Positions 1-11,920 of a stretch of 64,000 bases of DNA are shown here, piece by piece. The position numbers and the translations under genes are program-made. The DNA is from Branchiostoma floridae (taxonomy: Eukaryota; Chordata; Leptocardii; Amphioxiformes; Branchiostomatidae). The notes beneath the pieces were generated by a model. That model was not told the origin of the DNA, made no database searches, and was given only the letters and a program-made list of their open reading frames with translations. The stretch's first letter is position 1. Each line of letters begins with the position of its first letter. The DNA lies in NCBI RefSeq assembly GCF_000003815.2, contig NC_049979.1, positions 33,567,506-33,631,505 of the forward strand. Reading direction: 5' to 3'.

Positions 1-205
1 GAGGGGCGTATTTGTTGGGACTGCATCCATTTTTGGAAGGGAAGCAAAATAGGCGTTCCGAGTTTGAAGAAGTGCCCCGAGGACGTTTAAGGGGAAGGGC
101 TAGCAACCCCTTCCAGTAGAATTATATACCGTTATTGAAACAGCAAGGAAACTTGCTGGCCTCTGTGCCACTAGGCACTACAAGAGCCCGAATGAAGGAA
201 AATGC
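1..205 (+). repeat. SINE 3' body, head cut off by window edge
   Basis: Positions 150-180 carry the words GAAACAGCAAGGAAACTTGC and TGTGCCACTAGGCAC. They recur in the same order at 48575-48620, inside a copy that has a tRNA-like head. This is therefore the 3' body of the same SINE family. No coding sequence is seen. Family name not determined. Confidence 0.6.
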
Positions 206-883
206 TGCATTTCATATGTGGCGAATTGAAAACACAAGCTCACATACACATACTTCTAAGCCAAAAATGATACACCACTCCCTCATGGTAAAGTCATGAG
301 GACTATAGGACAGTTTGGAAATATCCAAATCTGAACAATGCCATAGAGTGTGTATTGAGTGTGCAAAGAGTCTGCCATGTATTGTAGCTACATGCATTCA
401 AACTTTTTGCATGCAAATTTTATAATTAGACAGACATCACTGTCAGGGAAACAAAGCAGTTTAAAAGATACTGAACAGAATTATTCAGCTCTATTAGCAA
501 GGTTTACAGTCAGCTCTAAATCAGAGTGTGTATAGCTACACTGGGAGAATATGGCAATTCTATGATTCAATAGTTTGGTGTTCCGTACAGGTATTTCCTG
601 GAGGTAGATGTTGTGGTTTTCCAGTGACGACTGTACCCTCGGCTCCAGCAGTTGTCGCAGGGCACCGATTGGTTCGTTGATGTGGATTGCCTGGGTGATA
701 ACCGACACGGTCGTGACGGAAACAGTGGACGCCATCTCCGTTACTACTTCCTCTGCGTCGTTTCTGGAAAATAGACCAGACCGTTTTTTTCATGGCTACT
801 AATTGAAATCTAACGTCACATATACAAGAATAGACCCCTTTGAATCACACAAACTGTTTTTGTCCAAGGGAGGATTTTAAACC
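206..883. other. no gene seen
   Basis: Short open frames on both strands lack domains, codon bias or splice context. I see no repeat structure. Confidence 0.5.
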
Positions 884-1238
884 GTAACGTCATCGTGCTT
901 GTCCATAAACAAAGAACGTGTTCGAAAAAGTGTTTGCCAAACTCGCAAGTAATGGCATTTCAAGCTTTTGTCCGCAGCCACCATTGTCATAAAAGGGGTC
1001 CGGTGTATTGTGAGTATTCACTTCCGCAGGCCGTCGAGCGCCCGCACACATGCGGTCATACGCTTTCCAATATCACTATACAATGTATGTGGCTATTCCC
1101 TTTTCCACACTTGCATAAAATATCGACAAAACGGCCTTTTTTTGTACCTAAGATTGTAATCAAACACCTGCATCTTCCAGTTCGTCAAACACTTTTATGA
1201 ATGCGTTCTTTGTTTATGGCTGAGCGCAATGACGTTAC
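884..1238. mobile_element. MITE, about 355 bp, 34-bp inverted ends
   Basis: The left end starts GTAACGTCAT and contains CCATAAACAAAGAACG. The right end is its reverse complement (CGTTCTTTGTTTATGG, then ATGACGTTAC) with a few mismatches. No transposase is encoded, so this is a non-autonomous DNA transposon. No clear target duplication. Confidence 0.75.
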
Positions 1239-2340
1239 AATTTGAGTAAAATCCAAATGCCGTGAGTTACTCCCTTTCCTGTAACGACCGAAATTATCAA
1301 CCGCAACATTAAATGGACTTACAGTAGTATGTACATATAGCATTTAGACAAAGGCAGAAGACAAAACAAAAAAATTTGATGGTTGGAGATAATGATGTCA
1401 CAGAAAGGACCACAACCACAAAACAACTGCATACTTAAATGCATTAATAGTTTATATATATGACTACAAGAGATTTAATTGTAGCGTCTATTTTTGCAAC
1501 AGATGATCATTTAAGAATTATTTGCTTGAGAACACACTCTATACAGTAACTACAGACTGGCTGCCATTTTTTGCACTTCCTCATACATCGAGCCAAATAT
1601 CATCACAGGTTTAAACTTCAAGCAGACGGTACAAGACACAGACATTGCATATACAAATACACAGGATACTAATTTTCCACATGTCCCACCTAGATATACC
1701 AGTATCAGTCCAAAAGACAGTCAAGATGTTAACCTAGTGCGAGAAACCACCTGGTGATACTGTTAGAAATACTGCTTCTACTGCATATATACAATCTTCA
1801 GCTTAGATTAGTCTGGTTGGAAATAAACATGACATGAATATGAAAAAATGGACAAAACCATTTATACTTAAAAATACTTGCTTTCAATCACTATACACTA
1901 TGTGCATTTTGAACACCACACAAAAACAAATGCTAATGTTTGTCTGCATTATTTTGAAACCAACTCTTTTAAGATGGGTTGTGTTTGCCGTACGTACACG
2001 GGTTCGATAAAGATACTTAACGTGAACTCTAAATTTGAGCCGTGCACCTGTGAGAGCAGATATTTTCGTTGCAATATCTCTTAACAAAACCATAAATCTA
2101 TGTATTGTGAAGATAAAATAGATGGTAAACGTACTACTACTAGTACTAGTAGGACCTTGTAGCCTGGGTACCGGAAAGAAGTTCACTCTGGCGTTTATCA
2201 TACACTATATACAGTCGCTTCTCGCTCTGACATTCATTATACACTATACTGTCGCTTCTCTGCAGTTCCATCTGAGAACCTTGTTAATGACGTCTGGAAT
2301 CGTCCAAATTTTGTACGAGAACGCTGATTGGTCCCTAAAC
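1239..2340. other. no gene seen
   Basis: AT-rich sequence with no convincing exon, RNA gene or repeat structure. Confidence 0.5.
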
Positions 2341-2439
2341 ATGAGCGAATTAAGGAATGGGTTCAAGCGTTTGTTCGAACAAGCATCATTGAACGAGTAC
2401 TCTAGTCGGAGTCTAGAACCCATTCCTTAATTCGCTCAT
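2341..2439. repeat. perfect 24-bp inverted repeat, 51-nt loop
   Basis: The arm at 2341-2364 begins ATGAGCGAATTAAGG. The arm at 2416-2439 is its exact reverse complement. It may be a very short foldback element; no target duplication is recognised. Confidence 0.85.
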
Positions 2440-2750
2440 TAATTGAGGTTACCACCAAACGGTTTGAATGTGCAGGTCTCCAGACGGGTAGCAACTTAAC
2501 AAACATAGGAGCGAACTACCAACTGGATGGTACCTAGGCTACTCCAAGTAAGCATTAAAAAAAACTCACCCCTCGTCCACTCTCATCCTCTTCTCCTCTC
2601 CTCCCTCCACTATAACTATCTCCTCCGTCACACGTTTGGACATGATGAGTCACTCCCCTTACTGCATAACAACAAACGTAATGGTGTAAGGATGTATATA
2701 TTCTATTGCATTTCTTAAACGATAGCTGGTTGGAATAAGAATATTTTTAG

Positions 2751-2887
2751 AATGGCCATTTGATGGCAATACCTTCAAGTTATAACGGGATCAGCCCTTC
2801 GATCTTTGAATAGCGATGTTACTAACAGTGATATTCGAAAGTCGAACAGCCAATCCTCTTTGAAGGTATTGCCGTCAAGTGGCCATT
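2751..2887. mobile_element. short MITE, about 137 bp
   Basis: The ends are AATGGCCATTTGATGGCAAT and the matching reverse complement ending GTCAAGTGGCCATT. Arms are about 28 bp with few mismatches, and no coding capacity is present. Confidence 0.75.
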
Positions 2888-3814
2888 GTTAGCGTTCATT
2901 CACAATATGCGTACCAACATTTGAAATAATGTGGAGTTGAGTGTTAGCATCTTAGTGTAAAGACCTGTTGTCTGTGTGATGTGATCTATCAAAAAGTCGT
3001 ATTACTAATACTACTAGTCTAATTAAATGAAATGAAAGTGAAAGTCTCCATACATTGTCTCTCAAAAGCTATCTGTAAGCACAAAAGCAGCTTGAAGTTG
3101 AACTATTGGGACAATAAAAACCCCACAAACATTCCCTACACAACACTAAAGACATCAATGCTCATATTGAGTAATAATCAAACTTGAGGGTTTTAGCTTT
3201 AATTCTACTTTGATAGAAAGGTGGTTTGGTGATTGATGATGTTACATAGAGCTTGACGCATGTCTTTACCTGTACGGACTTACGGCCCTGTACCTGTACG
3301 TGAGTGTACATGATGCAAAAATTTATACGGATGCATCCGCACGTGCTTACATCCGACCAAGGTCCGAATGTTAACGGTTTACATTTTGCGTGCACAATGC
3401 CCACAGGCAAACCGTTTCATATTCGGATGATTTTGCATTTCTCATTTAAAGGTCAGAGGTTGAGGTGAGGGAGCAATGCTCAAGATGGCAGGAATATTCC
3501 TTCCCCAGCTCTCCTTGGTATTGTATAATGTATTTCTAGAAAATGGTGTTTAACTATGGAAGGGAACACAATCAGCTATAACAACATGTTACGATGACAG
3601 TGACCAATAAATATATTCCTTGCATTATGCCGCAAACTATGACCCTGAGGCACCCGGATGTAATCCAGATTCACGCCGCATTTCCGTTCATGCTGACAAT
3701 TCAGGAATGAGGATGAAAAGAATCCGTGTCAAATCCACCTCGCGAGGTGGTCCCGAAAAATCTGCATCAAGTCCGTTTCAGAGCGTTCATGATGACAAAT
3801 TAATCTGTATCAGC
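2888..3814. other. no gene seen
   Basis: Intergenic sequence. The stretch 3270-3370 has short local palindromes around CGGATGCATCCG, but no element boundary could be drawn. Confidence 0.45.
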
Positions 3815-3935
3815 TGAAACAACCAGAGGGGCGAGTAAGAACAGAAAGAAACAACACCCCGACTCCCGGGATTCGAACCCGCGCCGAACCCGGGCAGCCG
3901 GATCACAAATCCAACGTGCTAACCACAACACTGTT
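3815..3935 (-). repeat. tRNA-derived SINE copy, minus strand
   Basis: Read on the minus strand there is an A-box-like GTGGTTAGCACGTTGG, an anticodon-arm-like hairpin, and a B box GGTTCGAATCCC. These are followed by a tail TGTTGTTTCTTTCTGTTC and GGTTGTTTCA. The acceptor stem does not close as in a functional tRNA. The same tail recurs in opposite orientation at 4372-4410. Confidence 0.6.
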
Positions 3936-4319
3936 ACACAGCCAACAATGCGGATGCATCTGCATTAATTTTTATATCGCTCCAGGCCTACGATGTAAAA
4001 GGACAACTTTTCACTTCTGCCTGCGCGTTTTCCTTGGAACGCATTATTAACAAATTCACCGTAAACTGGTAACCTTGCGTTTCTTGGGATCACCAAGGGA
4101 TCACAAGAGTGCATGTGGGTGTTGAACGTTTCGACAGCAAATTCCTACAATTGCAATTGAGGTACCCGACGTGCAATTTTGCGACAAATGCAGACTGACG
4201 GCACTCCCTTGGCAGGCGCTGTTCACGTAACCACAAGACCCCACCAAATTTTGACAGTTCCTGTAACACCACCTACCGTCCTTGCCCAAGGGCTCTAGAG
4301 CTTTTGTGGCGACAGCGAT

Positions 4320-4415
4320 AGCAGTCATGATTTGTAATCTGCCGCCCCGGGGTCGATCCCGGGTGGGGGCATGTTGTTTCTTTCTGTTCTACTCTCCCCT
4401 CGGGTTGTTTCATTC
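4320..4415 (+). repeat. SINE copy, plus strand, 5' truncated
   Basis: It contains the B-box-like GGTCGATCCC and the tail TGTTGTTTCTTTCTGTTC, then GGTTGTTTCA. It matches the copy at 3815-3935 in inverted orientation, so two SINEs sit tail-outward about 400 bp apart. Confidence 0.55.
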
Positions 4416-6534
4416 CTATGACGTTTGCCCATACCAACTGGGATAAATATTATAAGAATATTATAACAAGGTTTTCTGTGAATCCATCTACGAAAAATCA
4501 GTTCAACCCGTCCCATAACAGTGTGTCGTCACCTTTTCCGTTCGTTGAAATTCTCTGCTGCCTCTTTCCCTAACAGGAGAGGTGGGGGGTACTCACACAG
4601 GGCGGATTGGCAGTCAGAGAAAACGTGACAATCTCCAACCCCAACATCTGCTTGGACTTGGACATAATCTGTTTTCTCGATAACCAGCCATACATATGCT
4701 TTGTATGCAAGTCTGTGCTAGTCTATTGGCTTGTACAACCGGTACAGCCACGTTGGGAGTTCGTTCCATCCTCCCGCCTACTCGATGATACGGTTTACGT
4801 GATGTGATGTGAAGGACTGAGAGATTTTCATCCAAACAAACTCCGCGCCTTCCCCGGCCGGAAATCAGGCGACATCTTGGGATGCGTTTCCTGTTGCAGA
4901 CTACAAACCATTTCTGCCACATTTCGACCGTTAAATAACGTATTTTTGGTGTGATATGCTTAAAAATTCATCAAGGTTACCTTATTCCGTGGTTCTGGAT
5001 CGGAATTCCTCAAAATAAGTCCGGAATTTCGTCGAAAAGGGTGGAAAATAGGGTGACAAAGACCAGACAGGAAATGACCAACGTGAAATGGCGGATGTCC
5101 GGAAACGCGAGGTGGGTTGTGGGATAGGGCACAGAGAGTGGCGGGAGATTTAAATCTATTATCAAGTAGATGTAGAGAGCGGTAGAAGTACTGAGTGAGT
5201 GAGTGAGTGAGTGTTTGTACGTTTCTCGTGTGCACATGATCAGCCTTTATATGTCTTCACCTCCCAAGATTATGGACCCCTGGGAAGATGTGAAAAAAGT
5301 GCCACAAAACACACAAAACAAAACATTACTTCTGGTGGATCAAAGGACGAATTTAAGTCATTTACGTGTATGGAAACATTGGGATTTGGGAACAAGACAA
5401 GAGTTTTCCCCAAAAACGTTATACTTTTTCTACCAATCGCCATTGCTAATAAGTTGACCTCCAATGTTCACTACCCTTGTTATTAAACATACCTGACCCT
5501 TTACTTGCTTTTCTTGACTTGTAGTCTTTATACAAGCAAGGTTAAATCAACCTCCTTGATACAAGTTTCATGGTTACCGTCGGACACGCGTTTGTAACTT
5601 AACTGGTTTTAACATCCTTGACTTGACTTCCAAAACATTTTAACAATCTCCGGTTTGAGTCATATTTGGTTCATTCATTTGTCTATTCTTCATTCTTATA
5701 TCTTGCCGACCGTGCTTTAAACAACATTTATTAATTTGGCACTGAACTTAGGAAACTTAGGGACTCTCTAGGTCTTCACCTAGTTTAGTAAGAACTCTTC
5801 TTACTAGCACTTCTTGATATTGATAAACATTTCCTACTTTGTTTGGACACTCAACAAAGCCACTGCCACCATCACTCACATCTCAAGCATTCAAGGCCAT
5901 AGGCACCATTCATTCTTATATACTAATGTATTAGAAGCCCAGAAGAAAGAAGGACAAGTTGGATTGAAAAGGACAAACGGACATTTATTTTCAAAAGAGA
6001 ACCTCTGATTCTCCTATGGTTTCTCATTTAGAGACAAAGACTATGTCCTGGTCAGGAAAGTATTTACAAATTGTAAAATTGTTAACTTAATCATTCGACT
6101 GCAAAATATACAGTTTGCCCACAAGATTCCGTCACTTAGTGAAGCAATATACACATGGGCATCACGAAAACTCAGTTTTCACAAATATTTACAAGAGGTG
6201 ACATTAAAAGAGACAATTTGTCAATGTATCACTCAAGTAGTGAAGTACAAATGCGCATTAATGAATTGCAACAAGTTCATTTGCTGTCAGACAATTTGGT
6301 ACGGCGTAACAATGCTGAAGATCAAACCATCTCGCAAGGAAAATTCAAGTGCAAGTCTAAAACATTTGCAGCAGACTTGGCTAGTCATAGATAATCATAT
6401 AAAGCACTCATAACATTCTTATCCAGACTTCACAACATCGTCAATAAAGATAATAAGACGAACATTGCTTTCTAACTTACTGTAACTAACATTTGAAATT
6501 TACAGTACAAGTTATGACACAAGTAATGACTGTT
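4416..6534. other. 3' flank of the minus-strand SoxB gene
   Basis: No gene is seen. There is a short GAGT microsatellite at 5192-5212. The AT-rich stretch 6000-6534 immediately downstream of the Sox stop codon is plausible 3' UTR. The word pair CAAGGTT...AACCTCCTTG at 5537-5558 resembles a palindrome seen again near 10.6 and 13.7 kb. Confidence 0.45.
5984..5989 (-). terminator. possible poly(A) signal for minus-strand SoxB
   Basis: AATAAA on the minus strand, about 545 bp past the stop codon. It is a six-base word in AT-rich DNA, so this is only a candidate. Confidence 0.25.
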
Positions 6535-7467
6535 CTAGCTTGCCGACCCCGCCGGCAAGTACATACGGATCATCTCCTGCAAGTCCCCGGGGTATGGCGC
6601 ACGGTGATGCGGGATGTCTGGTACTACTGACCGGGAAGGTAGACCGGGCAGGCCGGCGTACGGGCCGGCGTACGGACCGCCTCCGTAGCTCGCTGCGGTC
6701 GCGGACGCCACGTACGATGATGTCGGCGCAGTGTAGGCTGTGGTGTAGACTGGGGACGAAGTGTCTCTCGGGCTCGGGGGGCTGGAGTTCGGCGATTCGC
6801 TGCCGGTGCCTTCTGGTGCCGATGTCGTCGTGACGCAGGTGACGGGGTACGGCGAGCTGGACTGGGTAACGTACGGGTAGGCCGCCCGGGAGTAGTCGAC
6901 CGGGCCGTCGTGGTCAGGTGAGCCGGACTCGGGTGCCGGTGGAGCCGGTGGGATGAGAGGGTAGCGCTGGTACGGGTGGGAGAACTGGTCGTGCATCATG
7001 GAGGAGTAGTAGCCGTTCATGCTGTACCCGTTCATGTAGCTATGAGGCGGGTAGGGTGGCGGGGGTGGCATGCCGGTGGTCCCGCCGGGAGACAGGTAGT
7101 CCTGCATGGGCATGCCCGGCAGGGGAGGTAGGCTGAACTTGGCACCCTTCATGGTGTTCTTCATCTTCCGGCGCGGGCGGTACTTGTAGTCGGGGTGCTC
7201 TTCCATGTGCTTCGCTCGTAGCCGCTTCGACTCATCGACGAACGGCTTCTTCTCTTCCACCGACAGTTCTTTCCACATCTCTCCCAGCCGCCTGCTGATC
7301 TCCGAGTTGTGCATCTTCGGGTTGTCCTCGGCGATCTTCCGCCGCTGTCCGCGGGACCACACCATGAAGGCGTTCATGGGCCGCTTGACTCGGTCAGCCT
7401 TCTTGGGGAGGGGAGCGTCTTCGTGCCCGGGGGCGGGCAGCATCTCTGGGGGGTGCATCATCATCAT
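6535..7467 (-). CDS. SoxB: SoxB-group HMG-box transcription factor (SoxB1-like), single exon
   Basis: A 310-residue nuclear DNA-binding protein encoded in one uninterrupted frame. The HMG box spans about residues 26-104 and carries the Sox signature [11 protein letters not shown], then [13 protein letters not shown] and the tail [11 protein letters not shown]. Directly after it [14 protein letters not shown] resembles the group-B homology of Sox1/2/3, which favours SoxB1. The C-terminal half is rich in Pro, Tyr and Ser, as in SoxB activation domains, but the usual vertebrate Sox2 C-terminus is not evident. The start is the first of four consecutive Met codons. The box has GEMWKELS where vertebrate SoxB1 proteins usually have GAEWKLLS, so this is a diverged paralog. 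It is transcribed away from a second SoxB gene at 16100. In the family, SoxB proteins bend DNA at CATTGT-type sites and specify neural ectoderm; amphioxus subtype (B1a/b/c) was not resolved. Confidence 0.93.
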   Translation of the reverse strand: MMMMHPPEMLPAPGHEDAPLPKKADRVKRPMNAFMVWSRGQRRKIAEDNPKMHNSEISRRLGEMWKELSVEEKKPFVDESKRLRAKHMEEHPDYKYRPRRKMKNTMKGAKFSLPPLPGMPMQDYLSPGGTTGMPPPPPYPPHSYMNGYSMNGYYSSMMHDQFSHPYQRYPLIPPAPPAPESGSPDHDGPVDYSRAAYPYVTQSSSPYPVTCVTTTSAPEGTGSESPNSSPPSPRDTSSPVYTTAYTAPTSSYVASATAASYGGGPYAGPYAGLPGLPSRSVVPDIPHHRAPYPGDLQEMIRMYLPAGSAS

Positions 7468-7588
7468 GTTGTCCGGTGAGATATGTGAGACAGAGTAACA
7501 GTACTACACAGCTCTCAGACTTCACCGCAGGAATGACTGACAACTTGGTACGACACTGGCATTTTATGCCCCTCCACCTGTCGTTGTT

Positions 7589-7678
7589 ATGCAAATCACT
7601 GTCGACACTCTTCGCGCTTTCCATGCAAATTAGCAGTCTTGCAGGTGTTCCCACGACCCGTTGATTGATTCCATTGTC
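7589..7678. promoter_or_regulatory. two POU octamers and a SOX-type site upstream of SoxB
   Basis: ATGCAAAT occurs at 7589-7596 and 7623-7630 and CATTGTC at 7672-7678, all within 215 bp upstream of the minus-strand SoxB start codon. SoxB1 genes are commonly controlled by POU plus SOX factors. The motifs are seen; the function is inferred. Confidence 0.35.
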
Positions 7679-9289
7679 TAACGTGACATAGTCTTGGCCA
7701 AAGCTAGAAAAACAAACCTCCACAAGAAGAAAATAAAGTTTATGTTTTCATCTTGTGTGCGAATCATTAGAACAAAAACATTTCCGCAATGAATGGGATT
7801 TTGTACCCAATATTTTTCTTGTGTAAGAGTTTCCCACGAACTGAAAAATAATAGTAAAATCGTCCATTGTTGACTTACTACAACGTAACGTTCTATTAGT
7901 AGACAAATGTATAAATCTAACTACAATCTGGAAATCTTATTACATGTAAGATCATGTAACGTCATATGTAATTTCAACAGGGCCTGCACATAGCAAAGAT
8001 TACATGACAACAATGACCATTGACATATTGTTCCTGGCCACATCTCTGAAAAGCCCTACTATAATGCCTTTGTCTTGTACATGTTGTAATTGTTTGCATG
8101 TTTGATGAAAACGTTAAGGCGATACACCTCGAGGGGCTTCTCTGTACAAAAGTCATTGTGTGCCGTGAAAGAAAAACGTTTTATCCACACAATGTGAAAT
8201 TAGCCCCACAAATATAGGCTAGTGTCAGAAACTTAAGGTAGGCAGGCGGTCAAGACAATATCCTTTGCGTCTAAACAAGGAACGTCCTTGGTCTAAATAG
8301 CTGAACTATACACGCAATAAATTGAACAGTGTTTCAATACACGTAACGTTAGTAACGTAGCATTCTAATATTTTCATCAATCTCTACGAGAAAGTTCTAT
8401 TCATAATTCATTGAATATCATGTTATTTCACATCTCTACATAGCACGTATCTATTGAAAATGACTACAACGTTTTTATACAGTCCGCCTCTAGATATGAT
8501 CATAGTGGTTCGTTACTTTTCAAGTTTTCTAGATTATGGTGTAGTAAGGAGACGAAAGTTATTTAATACGTCTCTCTAATTGTTCATTTTATGATGATAT
8601 AAGAAACTAGTCATTCACCAGCGTGTCCAAAGTACACACTTTTACACAACTATTTTTCTCAATGAGAAAACAATACTATTATCAGAATAAAAAAAAAACA
8701 CATATGTTATAGAAAACGTGGATAAATTCGTCTTCCACTGCCCCGAAACAAGAATCCAACGAAACTAGAACCATGTATGTTTCAGAATGCAGTATGGTAT
8801 TGTTCTTATATTGCATGTATATGTGTCGCTTGTGCGTTGCAACTTTCCATAAGGCATATGTACTTGCAATAAACTTTTTTATTTATTTCACTGTCTTTTA
8901 TTTCTATGTATTTCATTAGTTAACGTTACCACCAGTAACGTCACTTGACTTGTAGTCTGTATTTTCGTTTGTTGTCTGACCCCTTGGTGACCTAGAAAAG
9001 TGGTCTAAAAGTCAATTCTGATCTAACACTAGACTTAAACGTTAAATAAATTCAGTTGCAAATTTGACCGAATGTTACAAATTGTCCATGCCTTCCTTCG
9101 CCTATTTCTCTTTCCCCTTTTCGTTTGTCCGTTTTTGTTTTCTGAATTTAACTTTTTATTTCAGTTCCAAAACCTAGACATTAAAACTGTTGCAAGAAGA
9201 AAAAAAACACCATACAATGTATGTAAATTACAAGAAGGTAACTTCAACATTAACTTCCTTGTTCAGACATTTGCTTAACCTGGCATCCG
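7679..9289. other. SoxB intergenic, no gene seen
   Basis: AT-rich, no coding signal. The words at 8815-8880 (a GCAATAAACTTT end) resemble the 3' tails of CR1/L2-type LINE copies seen elsewhere in the window. Confidence 0.4.
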
Positions 9290-9481
9290 GTCTACCGTGG
9301 GTTGACCAGAATCTCTGACGGGGCAGATGAAACTTTCTGCCGCTGATGTAATTTTCGCACCCGGTAGGACTTTGGGCCGCAAACGATAGCCGCGTAATAC
9401 TACTACCAGGTGCTAACGATTCCCCGGGCGGAAGAAAGCTTCTCCTGTCCCGAAGAAAGCCTGGTCAATTTACGGTAGACT
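9290..9481. mobile_element. MITE, about 190 bp
   Basis: The left end is GTCTACCGTGGGTTGACCAG. The right end CTGGTCAATTTACGGTAGAC is its reverse complement with two or three mismatches. No coding sequence. Confidence 0.65.
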
Positions 9482-9691
9482 TTATACCAAATTAAAATTT
9501 GCCGTTGGCTATGTAAGAAGTTTCTTCTCTAAACATATAATTTTGCATTTTTGATATGTCGTTGCGCCAAGTTCTGAAAAATAACTAAATATGTTATGGC
9601 TAAAAGTATTTCATGGTTACATGTGACTGATATTTTGGATAGGTTTATTTTTAAGTCCACTATAATAACGTAAGTCCCTTATATTTGTTAG

Positions 9692-9731
9692 GCGTAACGT
9701 AACAAAGTTCTGCGTAACGTAACAAAGTTCT
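9692..9731. repeat. exact 20-bp tandem duplication
   Basis: GCGTAACGTAACAAAGTTCT occurs twice head to tail without mismatch. Confidence 0.9.
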
Positions 9732-10540
9732 TGATACCGAATAGACCTATTTAGACCATGTTTTTGGCTTACACGGAAAAGTGTATATTTGTTTATGTGA
9801 CGTTTTTGCTTAGTTTGCGTACAATCTTGGCTATTTTCAACAATATTTGAAACTCACAGTTGATTGTAACTACGTAACTGCCATAGACTGGGTACCACCT
9901 TCGTTACTAGTATTCATGGCTCTCTTATTGTAGAATGGTACCCCGAGTATATTGATAGTATAAAGACCGTGTTGTGTAATGAAAGAATGAATGCACTGTA
10001 CACATGTATAATACCTGTATGGGGCACAACAAAAGTTTACAGATGCATGTATACATTGTCAAACTAGCTAGTTACACACAAGAAATATAATCTACTTAGT
10101 GAGTTTGACTTCTCCTCATGGTGATCACTAAATGTTAGAACATAGAACAGACATGTCTTATAATAGAATGTTTGTCTAAACTCATTAGAAATGTAACTTT
10201 GTATTTCTAATTAGGCGTATGAAGTGTTGGTTCATAGATTTAATGCGCTTTTGTTGATAAAAGCTCCATGATGATATATTCGGTTAGATTGTTTAAGTTT
10301 ATAAAGTTCGTTTCTCTCAGACTCATTTTGCTACAAATACGAGTTAGTATCGACATATTCGATGTTTTGGGGCCGACTTTCTATGTCTATTTAGGTTGAT
10401 TTGCACAGTTTTCTGTCCTCTCGCATGTCTCTATTATATATATGGCCAAAGTTAATCGTCATGCTTTCACAATCTTCGCCGGGAAACGTATATGTATTAC
10501 GAGAAGAAAATATATGCTAAAAGAAGGAAGTATTTTGGCT

Positions 10541-10966
10541 TAGGCCTAGGAAAAAAATGTTGTGTTTCCTGTTTCAGTCCTGAAAAAATTAGGGTCGGTA
10601 GGTAGGGACAAGGAGGCTTTCAACCTCCTTGGTAGGGATTATCTTTTTTTTTCTTGTATTTTTTTTAGGCTGGCCAAAATTCTAGTGATACATATTTACA
10701 ATACAGTTGAACAAAGTAAACTGAAATGTATGATGACACTTGTCTTTCAATGTCAAACTTTAATTTTGTGCATGATAGATATACATTTATCCTTCATTAG
10801 ATGGAACAAGCATTGTTTTACTTCAATAGGAAGCAGGCTAAATAAAAATCCTAACTGGAAGCTATGTGACTCCACTGCCCACCCAAAAAAAAAAGTCTAG
10901 GGTCGGCAGGTTTTTTTAGGGTAGGTAGGGAAACAGGAAACACAACATTTTTTTTTCCTAGGCCTT
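10541..10966. mobile_element. MITE, about 426 bp, 35-bp inverted ends
   Basis: The ends share GGCCTAGGAAAAAAA and TGTTGTGTTTCCTGTTTC in inverted orientation. Further in, AGGGTCGG(T/C)AGG occurs near both ends. An open frame across it is a repeat-derived shadow with no known domain. Confidence 0.75.
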
Positions 10967-11780
10967 ATGTAAAGTTTGAGGTCGGATTTTTGGTAACTTC
11001 TTCCCTGCAAACTTTACCAACAAGTGTGAACGGGTCTATACTAGATTAATCTTGTGCCTAAATCTACATGCATTGATAAGGCAATGATAACAAAGCATGT
11101 GCAGGGAAAATGGACAATACTTTTTTTTGTTCGTCCAAGGAGGTGATAGGAGGTTTCTCTATAAAAAGTATAAACTGTGATTATCTAATTATTTATGGGG
11201 CATATATGGTGCATAGTGTAATTCAATATACACATTGTCTATGGCTAATAATTTCAATTTCCCGTCTTACTTCATTCCACAGGGTTCTAGCTTTACTAGA
11301 ATCTTTTACCAGACTTTCTATTTTTTCGCATATTCAGGAGCATAAAAATACAAAAAATACAAGAAGTCAACATTAGTATAGACATGGATTTTAAAAGTTT
11401 TTATTTTGTTCACGGCTTGTGTGAAAAGAAACTACACGTATTTCTGTATTCATCTGAACAAGGAGGTCTTGAATTACAAGACGAAACTAGTTTTATTGGG
11501 GACACAATGGAAACTCTTATTGGTCTTTTTTTAGGACAAGACGCCACGATGTGTTGTTTCGCAATACACATGTACCCATTCTGTAGCTACAAAAGTCCTA
11601 TAGACTCCTAACCGTGGGGAACCAATAAGTTAGACATAAGGCCGTCTGAAACATTCTTTGGTATTTTTCTCACTTGTGTGGCTTCAGAGACCGCACCGCT
11701 CACAAAACACGTCAAATTAGCCTTCTGTTTCATATCGGCTCACGCAGTGTCACACCGGTACGGTTTCGGGTTGCAAAGAC
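10967..11780. other. SoxB intergenic, no gene seen
   Basis: No exon-like, RNA or repeat signal that I can support. Confidence 0.4.
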
Positions 11781-11782
11781 AC

Positions 11783-11915
11783 CATTGTTGTCTTGCTTAG
11801 GAATGCAAATATATTTGCATCTCATTATCACCTTCGTGGCTGTTAACGCGAGGTTGGGTTGTACATTTCCATTTCTTTGGCCCTGAAATTGCATGAGCCA
11901 ATTATAAATTTGCAT
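11783..11915. promoter_or_regulatory. POU/SOX motif cluster, candidate SoxB enhancer
   Basis: A SOX-type CATTGTT at 11783-11789 is followed by ATGCAAAT at 11803-11810 and its inverse ATTTGCAT at 11813-11820, together a palindromic double octamer. A third octamer lies at 11908-11915. The cluster sits 4.3 kb from each SoxB start codon, about midway. Octamers also occur singly elsewhere in the window, so the density is suggestive rather than proof. Confidence 0.4.
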
Positions 11916-11920
11916 CTAAA

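Noticed and set aside
3840-3930. functional tRNA gene on the minus strand
   Set aside because: A and B boxes are present, but the acceptor stem does not close and a SINE tail shared with another copy follows.
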